A DNA stretch of 64,000 nt from Amycolatopsis sp. GM8 (GTDB taxonomy: Bacteria; Actinomycetota; Actinomycetes; Mycobacteriales; Pseudonocardiaceae): contig NZ_JAJKFK010000008.1 of NCBI RefSeq assembly GCF_021653975.1, forward strand, positions 294,762-358,761. Reading direction: 5' to 3'. The position numbers and the translations under genes were made by a program. Shown piece after piece: positions 18,292-26,175 of this stretch (within the stretch, counting starts at the first letter, position 1; each line of letters starts with the position of its first letter). The notes under the pieces are model-generated. The model was not told the origin of the DNA. It saw nothing but the letters and a program-made list of their open reading frames with translations, and made no database searches.

Positions 18292-18530
18292 GCGCCCGGT
18301 CGGCGATGCCGCGGCCGGCGGCAGTCCCCTTGCGCTCGAACCTCGTCACCGGCCGCTCGGCCCAGCGATCGACCACGCCACCCTCGAAGGCCCGGCTCGG
18401 CATCGAGCACCCGCACCATCTGCTCGGCGTAGTCGGCCCAGTCGGTGGCCAGCCGCCACACGCCCCCCCGGACGGAGGCGACTCGCCGCGAGGGCCGCGA
18501 AGGGTGGGGTGACCAGCCGGCCCTCCGATC
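18292..18530 (-). pseudogene. TrmB-like tRNA (guanine-N7-)-methyltransferase remnant
   Basis: Minus-strand fragment matching the C-terminal part of TrmB: GGVWRLATDWADYAEQMVRV and VLDAEPG in one frame, then VVDRWAERPVTRFERKG and GRGIADR in another. A frameshift lies near 18395 and the SAM-binding N-terminus is missing. It lies inside the transposon cargo, between the VOC gene and the outer right end, and is presumably host DNA captured by one-ended or alternative-end transposition. Confidence 0.65.
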
Positions 18531-18661
18531 GAGCGGATCGCGGCCGACGTACGTCGGATCCACCACCAGCTGCTCAGCCTCCCCGGGGGTGCCGGCGGCC
18601 CGGCTGCGGGGCTGGCGCGCGGCCCACGACGACGTGCTAGACCGGCGGCTTCAGACCCCAC

Positions 18662-18685
18662 CTACACCCTCGATTGGGATGAGCC
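18662..18685 (-). repeat. outer right terminal inverted repeat
   Basis: CTACACCCTCGATTGGGATG continuing with AGCC, directly followed by the octamer GCAAAACG. This is the end used for the present insertion. Confidence 0.85.
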
Positions 18686-18693
18686 GCAAAACG
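18686..18693. repeat. 8-bp target-site duplication, right copy
   Basis: GCAAAACG, identical to 16404-16411. It forms the left half of the intact LacI palindrome that continues to 18698. Confidence 0.85.
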
Positions 18694-18698
18694 TTTTG
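18687..18698. promoter_or_regulatory. putative LacI-family operator, copy 2
   Basis: CAAAACGTTTTG, identical to 8743-8754 and extended by flanking G and C to 14 bp of symmetry. It precedes the LacI gene and suggests autoregulation. The transposon insertion left this copy intact because target duplication restored the left half. Confidence 0.8.
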
Positions 18699-18809
18699 CG
18701 TGATAAAGTGGCGACCAGCCTGTAGCACGAATGCGAAGGAGTTCCCGTCGACGACGTAGATCCCCCCTCGGAACGCCCTGCTTCCGCCAAGCCGGTTTCC
18801 ATTCGTGAC

Positions 18810-19781
18810 GTGGCCAAACGAGCAGGCGTGAGCATCACGACGGTGTCTCATGCCCTTTCGGGTAAGCGGCCGGTCGCGGAGGAGACTGCGGCACGTATCC
18901 GTGCGCTGGTTCCCGAGCTCGGGTATGTGCCCTACTTCGCCGCGCGGACACTTCAGTCAGGCCGGTCGTTCATGATCGGCCTTGTCGTCCCAGACGTTTC
19001 CAATCCGTTCTTCGGGGCTATCGCGACCGGCGTGGAGGACCTGGCTCACGGCCGGGAATACGGAGTTTCCCTCTTCACGTCGCGCTCGGATCCTCGGCGG
19101 GAAAAGCGATACTTCAACATGCTCCGCAACGGAACCATTGACGGCCTCGTCTATAACGCGGGTATGGCGCCGTGGGACGACATGCTCGCCACGGTCGCCG
19201 CTCAGTTCCCCGTCGTCGCCGTCGACGAGGAGATCGTGGGCATCGACTGTCCCGTCGTGACCAGTGATCACTGGGAGGGCGGGAGGCTTGCGGCACTTCA
19301 CTTCAGGGAACTCGGCCATCGCCGTGTTGCCGTGATCACCGGTCCAACCGGGCTGCGCTCGAGCGAGTTGAGGGCCTCCGGATTCACGGACGTCTACCCG
19401 GATGCCGTCGTCCGGACAGGCGATTACACCGAGGCCGCGGGCATTGCTTTCGGTGCTGAGTTGATTACTTCGCTGCCTGAGGTGACCGGCGTTTTTGCCG
19501 CGAACGATCTGATGGCATTCGGGCTCACCGCAGAGCTGCAACGCTCAGGCAAGGTTGTGCCGGCTGACGTATCCATCGTCGGATTCGACGATGTCGATTT
19601 CGCGCGGCGCGTCAGTCCACCACTGACGACCATTCGGCAGTCGCCCGTTGACCTCGGCCGGAGAGCAGCAACTGCACTGCTCGACCGGGTGCTGGGGCAG
19701 AAGGGGACGTCTTTCACCCACCAGTTACTGGACGTCGAGTTGATCGTGCGATCGAGCACGACCAGCGTCCATCTGCCGTAG
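18810..19781 (+). CDS. LacI-family transcriptional regulator
   Basis: Regulator with an N-terminal helix-turn-helix (AKRAGVSITTVSHALSGKRP) and a periplasmic-binding-protein-like core (SGRSFMIGLVVPDVSNPFFG, then VSIVGFDDVDFARRVSPPLT). It should bind CAAAACGTTTTG at 8743 and 18687 and respond to a nucleoside or sugar. The start is uncertain. GTG at 18810 is the first available start in frame but omits VSIRD of the first helix. The frame is open from 18726, and a strong AAGGAG at 18736-18741 is followed at the proper distance by GTC, not a normal start. Its 3' end overlaps the convergent kinase by 57 bp. Confidence 0.85.
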   Translation: MAKRAGVSITTVSHALSGKRPVAEETAARIRALVPELGYVPYFAARTLQSGRSFMIGLVVPDVSNPFFGAIATGVEDLAHGREYGVSLFTSRSDPRREKRYFNMLRNGTIDGLVYNAGMAPWDDMLATVAAQFPVVAVDEEIVGIDCPVVTSDHWEGGRLAALHFRELGHRRVAVITGPTGLRSSELRASGFTDVYPDAVVRTGDYTEAAGIAFGAELITSLPEVTGVFAANDLMAFGLTAELQRSGKVVPADVSIVGFDDVDFARRVSPPLTTIRQSPVDLGRRAATALLDRVLGQKGTSFTHQLLDVELIVRSSTTSVHLP

Positions 19782-20666
19782 TTGCTGACTGAGGAGGCTT
19801 GGTCGCGCACCCAGATGGGCGACCGTTTGCCGGGCGGCGAGGTTCGCTGTCGTCAAGGCCCCCAGCCCGGCCTCCCCTCGGAGGATCGCGCCACAATAGG
19901 CTGCGGCAAAGCAGTCGCCTGCGCCGGTGGTGTCCACCACCGGCAAGGGTGACGCGGCCGCCGGGGCTGTGGTCCAGCCGCTGCGAGCGCGGAGTTGACT
20001 ACCGGCCGCGCCCCGGGTCACGACAAGTTCGAAGTTGTGCACAATAGCAGCGGACTCGAGCGCCTCCGCAAATGGATCGAAGGTCTCGTCGGCACAGAAC
20101 ACGATGTCGAACCAATCGAACGGGACATCCTCGATCCCGTTGCGGAGCGTCGAGATCTCCAATGTTGTGGCGAGCGTTGAGACGCGCTCGCGAATCGACG
20201 ACATGTTGTCGAGCAGGTGTTCTCCCCACACACCCACATACCCGAGATCGAACGATGGTGAACCGAGCGAATCCAGCGCGTTGCGCAGGCCGGCGATGAT
20301 GCGGGCACGGTCGGGTGCCACGTCGATCAGGATCGCGCGATCGCCATCCGAGGGCACCAGAACGTAACAAGTGTTCCCCGGACCGGCTGTAGTCCCGTCC
20401 AAACGCAGTTCGACGCCTCGGCTCGAGAGGTCGTCGAGGTCGTGCTGGGCGAGCGGGTCCGAAGTCGCCGACCCAACGGCGGTGACCGAAGTTCCGAAGG
20501 AGGCCAGGTTGGCGGCGAAGTTGCCGTTCACACCGCCGGGGTGGATGGAAGTGTGGGGGAGCAAGGCTTTGTCCCCGCCGGCGGGCAGGTGGTTCACCTC
20601 GAGGTAGATGTCCGTACTCGACCGGTCCAGCACGACGAGTGCGGTGGTCCTGAGAGAAGACGGCAC
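19725..20666 (-). CDS. PfkB-family carbohydrate kinase
   Basis: Sugar kinase of 313 aa. Motifs: LVVLDRSSTDIYLEVNHLPA at the N-terminus, SIHPGGVNGNFAANLASFG (sugar site, about residue 40), DGDRAILIDVAPDRARII (about 108) and VDTTGAGDCFAAAYCGA (anion hole and catalytic Asp, about 258). I use GTG at 20666 because AAGGAA precedes it; an upstream start would lie inside the previous gene. It is downstream of the ADP-ribosylglycohydrolase gene by 35 bp, so it probably phosphorylates a sugar released by that hydrolase. It differs clearly from the ribokinase at 14434. Confidence 0.85.
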   Translation of the reverse strand: MPSSLRTTALVVLDRSSTDIYLEVNHLPAGGDKALLPHTSIHPGGVNGNFAANLASFGTSVTAVGSATSDPLAQHDLDDLSSRGVELRLDGTTAGPGNTCYVLVPSDGDRAILIDVAPDRARIIAGLRNALDSLGSPSFDLGYVGVWGEHLLDNMSSIRERVSTLATTLEISTLRNGIEDVPFDWFDIVFCADETFDPFAEALESAAIVHNFELVVTRGAAGSQLRARSGWTTAPAAASPLPVVDTTGAGDCFAAAYCGAILRGEAGLGALTTANLAARQTVAHLGARPSLLSQQLRQMDAGRARSHDQLDVQ

Positions 20667-20701
20667 GCACTTTTCCTTCCATTTCCTCAGGTTGACCGGG
20701 T

Positions 20702-21733
20702 TTACCGGCCCTCGACCACCGCGGCGAACTCTGCGGAGAGGGTCGCGAGGTCGATGTCGTTGACGGTGGACACGAGGCGGTACCATTCCTCGTTCGCGGC
20801 GGCCCGCCCGCTGAAGGTTCCGCTGATAGCGGCGGCCATGGTGCCGACCGTGTCGGTGTCGTCGCCTACGTTCGCCGCGCCGACCGCGGTGAGGTTCACG
20901 TCGCCGCGCGCCGCAACGACCAGCGCGATCGCTGCCGGAACCGACTCAGCGGTTGCCAGGCCGGATCCCACGACCTCGCCGATGTCCCGAACCGCGTCCT
21001 TGAACGTGGACGCGTTCGTGGCAACCTCCGTCGCGGACGCAATGCGGCGTGCGACTGAAGGTCCGGCGACTTCGCGACCCTGCTCGAGACCGAGTCCTTC
21101 GCCGATTGTCGCGCCTTCGATCGCGGCGGCGACGATCTCGTCGACGGTGCAGCCGGCGGACGCGACCGCACAACCCGCGGCGATCGCAGCCGCGCCGGCA
21201 ATAGCGACGTTCGTATTGTGACTGGGGAGACAGATCATCGCGGCGGTGCGGGCAGCGGCATCGACATCACCCGGGTTCAGCCACCCGGCGGGCGCCGCCT
21301 TCATCGCTCCACCGTTGCTGGTACCGGTGAACGATTCGACGCTTCCCCGCCCGACGGTTCCCGGATCCTCGCCCGCCCTCAGCCGGCTCAACGCCCGCCG
21401 GGTCGTCGGCCCGGAATACTGGACGACGCTGGGGTCGTCCGACCAGTCCAGGAACGCTTGCACGAATCCGGCCACGGTCGCCCCACGGTTCGCGATAATC
21501 GCGCGAGACATATAGACGATCAGTGACGAATCGTCGGTCCACGCGCCAGTCCGCCGAGTCTGCCCATAAGGCTTGAACCGGAAATCGACGAAATCGTCCA
21601 GCCAACCGTACAGTTCGAAAATCTCCTTCTGGCTGAGCGTTTCGGTGAGTGATCCGAGGGCGTCTCCAACGACCACTCCATACATTCCGCCATGGATCCG
21701 GTCGCGAAGGGTTTGTGTGCCTGAACTCGTCAT
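20702..21733 (-). CDS. ADP-ribosylglycohydrolase family protein
   Basis: All-helical DraG/ARH-type hydrolase of 343 aa that normally cleaves N-glycosidic bonds to ribose using two magnesium ions. Conserved sites: GGMYGVVVGDALGSLTE at residues 15-31, GAWTDDSSL (metal Asp pair, about 62), GTSNGGAMKAAPAGW (about 137), PSHNTNVAI and GAANVGDDTDTVGTMAAAI (metal Asp, about 287). All expected metal ligands are present. It lies between the GntR regulator and a PfkB kinase in one transcription unit. In this setting a small N-riboside is a more likely substrate than an ADP-ribosylated protein; that is inference. Confidence 0.85.
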   Translation of the reverse strand: MTSSGTQTLRDRIHGGMYGVVVGDALGSLTETLSQKEIFELYGWLDDFVDFRFKPYGQTRRTGAWTDDSSLIVYMSRAIIANRGATVAGFVQAFLDWSDDPSVVQYSGPTTRRALSRLRAGEDPGTVGRGSVESFTGTSNGGAMKAAPAGWLNPGDVDAAARTAAMICLPSHNTNVAIAGAAAIAAGCAVASAGCTVDEIVAAAIEGATIGEGLGLEQGREVAGPSVARRIASATEVATNASTFKDAVRDIGEVVGSGLATAESVPAAIALVVAARGDVNLTAVGAANVGDDTDTVGTMAAAISGTFSGRAAANEEWYRLVSTVNDIDLATLSAEFAAVVEGR

Positions 21734-21763
21734 AGGGCGGCCTTTCCGGGGCGTTGTTTCGGC

Positions 21764-22525
21764 TCAAGGGTGGGGAACGTCCCGCGACATGTTCAAGGAG
21801 AACAAGTCCGGCGCGTACTGGGCTTGCGACCATTCGACCGGGCCACGATCGCCGTCCGTGGCCAGCGATGTGACCTGAAGCATCGCCGCGCCAAAGGAAA
21901 CCTCCATGATCGCCGTGTCACGTTCCGAGCAGAAGGCGACCTGGACCGACACCGTCGAAGGCACCGGATTGATACGTAGCTTCCGAAGTTCTTCGTACAA
22001 CGACTCGCCGTGGGCGAACTGCTCCGGATCGGCGAATGCGTCGACGGGAATCCCCCGTGTCCACGAGTCGAGGCTAGCCACGGGCCGGCCGTCGACGATG
22101 AACCGGCGGAGCAGATGGAACGCGGCGTCGCCTGGGGATGATTGAAGCTCACGCGCCACGTCCGCGGGTGGGACGGCGTGCGTTTGGATCAGCACGTCCG
22201 TTTCGAACAGCACCCCGTGCTCACGCAGACCGTTGGTGATGCCACCCCACGCCGCGAGCGGACGCTGCTCGCTTCGCGGCCGGACCAGCGTCCCGCGTCC
22301 TTGCTTGCGCTCGACAATTCCCGACTGGGCGAGCTGGTCCAGAGCGCCACGCACCGGGGCGAGACTCACGCCGAGGCTGGTCGCCAGTTCTCTCTCGGTT
22401 GGCAGCTTCTTGTTGACGGCGTACTCGCCGGATTCGATTCCGTCCAGAAGGTGCCAACGGACCATGTCCTGCAAGGAGTCGGTGGACCTTCCTTGAAGCG
22501 CCGACATTCGATCTACGGTAGCCAC
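21764..22525 (-). CDS. GntR/HutC-family regulator with UTRA domain
   Basis: Transcription factor of 253 aa: winged helix at residues 15-80 (KLPTERELATSLGVSLAPVR, then ALDQLAQSGIVERKQGRGT) and a C-terminal UTRA ligand-binding domain (HAVPPADVARELQ, SLYEELRKLRINPVPSTVSV). GTG at 22525 or ATG at 22507 could start it; neither has a good ribosome site, so the message may be nearly leaderless. The perfect palindrome AAGATTATAATCTT starts 6 bp upstream of the GTG, suggesting autoregulation. Its operon continues into the ADP-ribosylglycohydrolase and kinase. Confidence 0.85.
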   Translation of the reverse strand: MATVDRMSALQGRSTDSLQDMVRWHLLDGIESGEYAVNKKLPTERELATSLGVSLAPVRGALDQLAQSGIVERKQGRGTLVRPRSEQRPLAAWGGITNGLREHGVLFETDVLIQTHAVPPADVARELQSSPGDAAFHLLRRFIVDGRPVASLDSWTRGIPVDAFADPEQFAHGESLYEELRKLRINPVPSTVSVQVAFCSERDTAIMEVSFGAAMLQVTSLATDGDRGPVEWSQAQYAPDLFSLNMSRDVPHP

Positions 22526-22530
22526 GAGGA

Positions 22531-22544
22531 AAGATTATAATCTT
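22531..22544. promoter_or_regulatory. putative GntR operator, copy 2
   Basis: AAGATTATAATCTT, a perfect 14-bp palindrome just upstream of the GntR gene. A 13-of-14 match lies at 8547-8560 near the deaminase/importer divergence. Confidence 0.75.
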
Positions 22545-22779
22545 ATGTTCTTTGAGTCAAGTGCCTGCGGAGGTAGATGGGCGGTGGGTAAGAAGCTCGG
22601 ACCGTAGGTCACGTACAGCGCGGCAGTGGGACGACCGTCTTCCGTAATAGGGCGAGGCCGGTCGGGAAATGGGCAGGTTCTGGATCTCCGGTCCCCACAG
22701 TAGGTCCGGGCAACTTGGACATCCATTGACCGGACCCACTTCGGGGATTCGACGGGTGAGGGCAGTTCTGACCTGATCG

Positions 22780-22960
22780 TCACACGGTGACGACGATCTT
22801 TCCCTGGGTGCGGCTGTGTTCGGACTGCTGATGGGCTTCCGCGATCTTGTCCAACGGGTAGGTCGCGGCGAGGTATGGGGTGTACCCGCCGTGGGTCCCC
22901 AGCGCGGCGCCTTCCTGGAGTACGGCGGAGTCGTTTTCGGCGATGAGGTGCCGCACTTGT
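22780..22960 (-). pseudogene. zinc-type alcohol dehydrogenase/quinone oxidoreductase C-terminal scrap
   Basis: The last 60 codons match the C-terminus of the MDR superfamily: AATYPLDKIAEAHQQSEHSR then TQGKIVVTV and a stop. No cofactor-binding or catalytic domain is found upstream on the minus strand. This is a truncated relic. Confidence 0.7.
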
Positions 22961-23104
22961 GCGACTCGGCGGCGCAGCCGGATCGCATTGCCTGTCGCGT
23001 CCCTGGGCCCGGGGCTGCCGGCTGCTCGTGCCTCGCCGGTGCGCGCAGGCGTTGTCCGGACCACAGCAGTGCGGTGCTCAGGCGGTAACTGGTCAGGTGG
23101 CCGA

Positions 23105-23400
23105 GGCTGATCCCGGCTCGTTGCAACAGGTGTTCGCCCGCCCGGGCAGTAGATGGCCCGCGGTGACCGCGCGTGCGCTGGGCGTACCCGCCACCGCGCG
23201 GTGCCGGACGAGCGAGTGGGGCTTTACCGGAGCCTGCTGGCGGAACGCCGGGTCCTGGTGACCCTCGACGACGCGCTCGACGAGGCTCAGATGGCGCCCT
23301 TGATACCGGCGAGCGGGACCTACGGTGCGCTCATCACCGGCCGGGGGCTGGCCGGTCTGGGTGGTGCGTGGCTGGTAGAGCGGCGAGATGTCCGAGGCCG
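23105..23400 (+). pseudogene. AfsR/SARP-type NB-ARC regulator remnant
   Basis: Fragment of the NB-ARC ATPase region of an AfsR-like regulator: TARALGVPATA in one frame, then VPDERVGLYRSLLAERRVLV and TLDDALDEAQMAPLIPA (Walker B-like segment), then GTYGALITGRGLAGL in a second. The Walker A loop, DNA-binding and TPR parts are absent. It cannot be functional. Confidence 0.65.
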
Positions 23401-23910
23401 GCAGCCTGGCCCTGCTCGGTCACAGCGCTTCGCGCCGACATGGACCGCTTCGAATCCTGGTTGCACGCCGGTGGCCATCTCGAGCGCTCCCGCAAACCAC
23501 GCCGCTGGTTCCGCCGGCCCACGCGCTGAACAACTGGCGGTCAGGTGTCGGTGATGCCGCGGGCGACTTCGGTGATCGCGGTGGCGTCGATTCCGGCCTG
23601 CTGGAGTTGTCCGGTGGGAGTGGCCGAGCCCGCAGGGCGAGTACGCTGGATCGCCACGTTGACCCGCCGTTCCGGAACACGGCTCGGGCTCGGCGTGGTC
23701 GAGGCTGCGGACGGTCCTAACGAGACACTGCCGGTGCGCTGTCTGTCCCGGGGCAAACCTGGAGCACGGGTATGCGTTGGACAGCATCGAACGGCAGCCA
23801 ACTGCGCTGAACGGCCGCGTTTTTCCTGCGGTTTCTCGTTTCCGCGGCTAGATAGGTCTGCACCACATCGCTGGCAATGAGGGCGTCAGGAGTTCGAGCC
23901 CACTTGGTCC
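23401..23910. other. no recognisable gene
   Basis: About 500 bp of Arg/Pro-rich chance frames on both strands between the NB-ARC and P-type ATPase remnants. I see no family signature; probably fully decayed DNA. Confidence 0.4.
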
Positions 23911-24166
23911 GGTACCGAGCGCGCCGCCGGCATCGCCCGCGAAAGCGCGGACATCATCCTGATCAGCTCTGATCTCAACCACCTCGCCCGCACCATCACC
24001 GTCGCGCGACGCGCTCGGCGCACCGTGGTGGTCACCTTCGCCGGAACCATCACCGTCGACCTCATCGGGATACTGCTCGCCGCATCGGGATGCTCCGGCC
24101 GCTCATCGCGGCGATCGTCCACGTCGGCAGCGAAATCGTATTTCATCCTCAACTCCAATCGAGCCA
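23911..24166 (+). pseudogene. heavy-metal P-type ATPase remnant (C-terminus)
   Basis: C-terminal end of a P1B-type ATPase: GTERAAGIARESADIILISS then DLNHLARTITVARRARRTVV and DLIGILLAAS, with the final helix MLRPLIAAIVHVGSE and FILNSNRA in two other frames. At least two frameshifts; the A, P and N domains are missing. Confidence 0.75.
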
Positions 24167-24187
24167 GGAGGCGGCACCACGGAATGG

Positions 24188-24871
24188 GTGCCGACGCGGG
24201 ACGGACGACGGCTGCACGCGATGGTGCCGGGCCCCACGGACGGCCCGGCGGTGGTGTTCGAAGCCGGTGCCGCCGCGAGCCGGTCGTCGTGGGCCGCGGT
24301 GCAGTCCTTGGTGGCCGGCGACGCCCGGACGATCGTCTACGACCGCTCCGGCCTGAGCCGCAGCGCGCCCGACCCCAGCGGCCGCACCCTGCGCCGGATG
24401 ACCGATGAGCTGGGCAGTGTCCTCGACCACGTCGCACCCGGCCCGTTCATCCTGGCCGGACACAGCGCCGGTGGCCCGATCGCACGCCTCGCGGTCGCCG
24501 TGGACCCGGAGCGGGTCGCCGGTCTGGTCCTGGTCGACCCGGCCGACGAGGCGGCGGATGTCCTGTTCGGACGGTCGTTCCGGCGTGCGGAACGCCTCGC
24601 GGTCGGCGCGGGAGCGATACTGGTCGGGTTGCGCCTGCTCGGGTTCTTCTTCCGCGACCACCTTCGCGGAGTCCCGGACGACGTTCGCGACGACCTGCGC
24701 CGCGAGGCGTTCACCCCCGGGGTGATCCGCACGCGGCGCGAGCAGGCCCGCACGTTCCTCGACGAGCTGGCCCAGTGGCGAGCGCTTGCTCCGGTCTTTG
24801 GCCGTTGTCGACGCGTTAAGTGCTCGCTGGTTGACCTGCGAGGTTGGGTCGTGTGGTGGCCGCCCGCGTAG
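24188..24871 (+). pseudogene. alpha/beta hydrolase, 3'-truncated
   Basis: The GTG at 24188 opens a normal alpha/beta-hydrolase N-terminus: VPTRDGRRLHAMVPGP, ARTIVYDRSGLSRSAPDPSG and the nucleophile elbow LAGHSAGGPIARLA (Ser near residue 96). The homology stops at about 24800 (LAQWRALAP) and runs into unrelated sequence ending at 24871. The catalytic His at the family C-terminus is missing. The break abuts an integrase remnant, so a mobile-element event may have cut it. Confidence 0.7.
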
Positions 24872-24954
24872 ACGGGCTTGCCGCCAGGGGCGAGGATGCG
24901 GTGTTGTCGTTGCGGCCCCGGGTTGCTAATGCCTCCATCCGGCGGATTGTTCTC

Positions 24955-25530
24955 AAGCCGTAGGTCTGTGCGCTCGTCGTCGATGCCGTCTTGGTGATTG
25001 GTGCGGCTGTCGAGCTGGTGTTCGCCGTTGGTGAGGGCGGTGTCGACGGCGTCGTGCGCGACGTGGCGCGGGAGGTGTCCGTAGCTCTCGGAGGTCGTGG
25101 ACGTGGATGCGGGGCTGGCCGCGTCGGTGAGCTGATGTTGTTGATGTCGGACAGGGTGCAGCGGGCGAACAGGACGCGGTCGTCGAGGTGGGCATCGGAC
25201 CAGTGCGGGGCGAGCGCTTCGCCTTTGCGCATGCCGGTGCCGAGGATGAGTCGTGCAGCGGCGTCAGCGGTCGGCGGTGGCGGTGCAGTGGCGAAGGAAC
25301 GCGGTGGCCTGCTGGCTGTCCAGCAGACGCGTTCGACGCGGGCCGGACGTGCGATCGCGGTGTAGCGGGCGGCGTTGTGTGTGAGGCGGCGGTGCCGGAA
25401 CGCGCCGGTCAATGCTCTGGACAGACAGCGTTGCGATACGGCGGCGGAGGGTGATCAGTCCTCGCCCGGCTGTGAGTTGGTCGGCGACGAACTGGGCAGT
25501 GGTGCAGGTGTTCCAGGCGGATGGTGCTCG
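24955..25530 (-). pseudogene. tyrosine recombinase/integrase remnant
   Basis: Scattered integrase pieces in three frames: TVAQFVADQL-like segment (about 25500), SQQATAFLRHCTAT, then ILGTGMRKGEALAPHW and DDRVLFARCTLSDINN, and finally SESYGHLPRHVAHDAVDTAL with the nucleophile Tyr context. The catalytic HxxR box is lost. It marks an old integrative element. Confidence 0.7.
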
Positions 25531-26175
25531 ACAGCGGCCTGGGCCTCGGTTTTCGTGGCGAACTCCGACAGGGAAGTCACCGCCATTTGTTCCTGGCGAG
25601 AAGATCGTCGAGCGTTTCCCTTGGACCACAGGACGATCGAGCGCGTTGCCAGGCTGGTTCGTGACATCGATGGCCCGACCGAGCGGCGTGGAAGGGAGCT
25701 GGCCGAATTGCCGCGTAGTGCCGCATGGACCGACCCGCCGGAGTACGACGGCTCACCACGGATCCCATGGCTCGTCGAGGTACTCACCGAGCAGTTGACC
25801 GTCGGCTACGTCGGCGGGCGGCCGGTTTTGGGCGAGATCACGGGAGACGCCGATGCGCCGGTCTTCGGTGCACCGGGCGACCCCGCCCGTCGTCTGCCCC
25901 GGATCGTGCCTCATCCAGTTGGACGCTAAGAACTTCATGGATCCGGTCCGAAACTTCCGCAACTTCATCCACCCGAGGGCTCAATGGGAAAGCGCATTCG
26001 TGCCGGATCACGAACCGTGACGCTGTGCTGGGCCCGTCCACACCGTGCTCAACGACCTCGAGGAAAGCCTCGCCGGTCGCGAGTACGTCATCGTACCCTC
26101 GCCGGTGAGGTACTCCGGCGTTCCGTGCGGGCCCGCGAGCACGCGGACGTCGGCTCGGTGTTCGTCGGCCGGGGA
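25531..26175. other. no confident gene; one unassigned open frame
   Basis: A plus-strand frame from about 25556 to 25929 encodes about 120 residues (ICSWREDRRAFPL, RIPWLVEVLTEQLTVGYVGG) with no family I recognise and no clear start; it may be a fragment. A short frame at 26045 (VLNDLEESLAGREYVIV) is likewise unassigned. Nothing else stands out. Confidence 0.35.

Larger units (their letters stand above)
16412..18685. mobile_element. ISL3-type transposon with passenger genes
   Basis: A 2274-bp element bounded by 24-bp imperfect inverted repeats (left 16412-16435, outer right 18662-18685; 20 of 24 positions match) and an 8-bp direct repeat GCAAAACG. It contains a frameshifted ISL3-type transposase, an inner second right-end copy (17825-17848), an intact VOC-family gene and a tRNA-methyltransferase remnant. 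The segment to the inner right end (16412-17848) is a normal-size ISL3 element; the rest is cargo. It inserted between the phosphotriesterase-like gene and the LacI gene, in the LacI operator. Confidence 0.85.
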
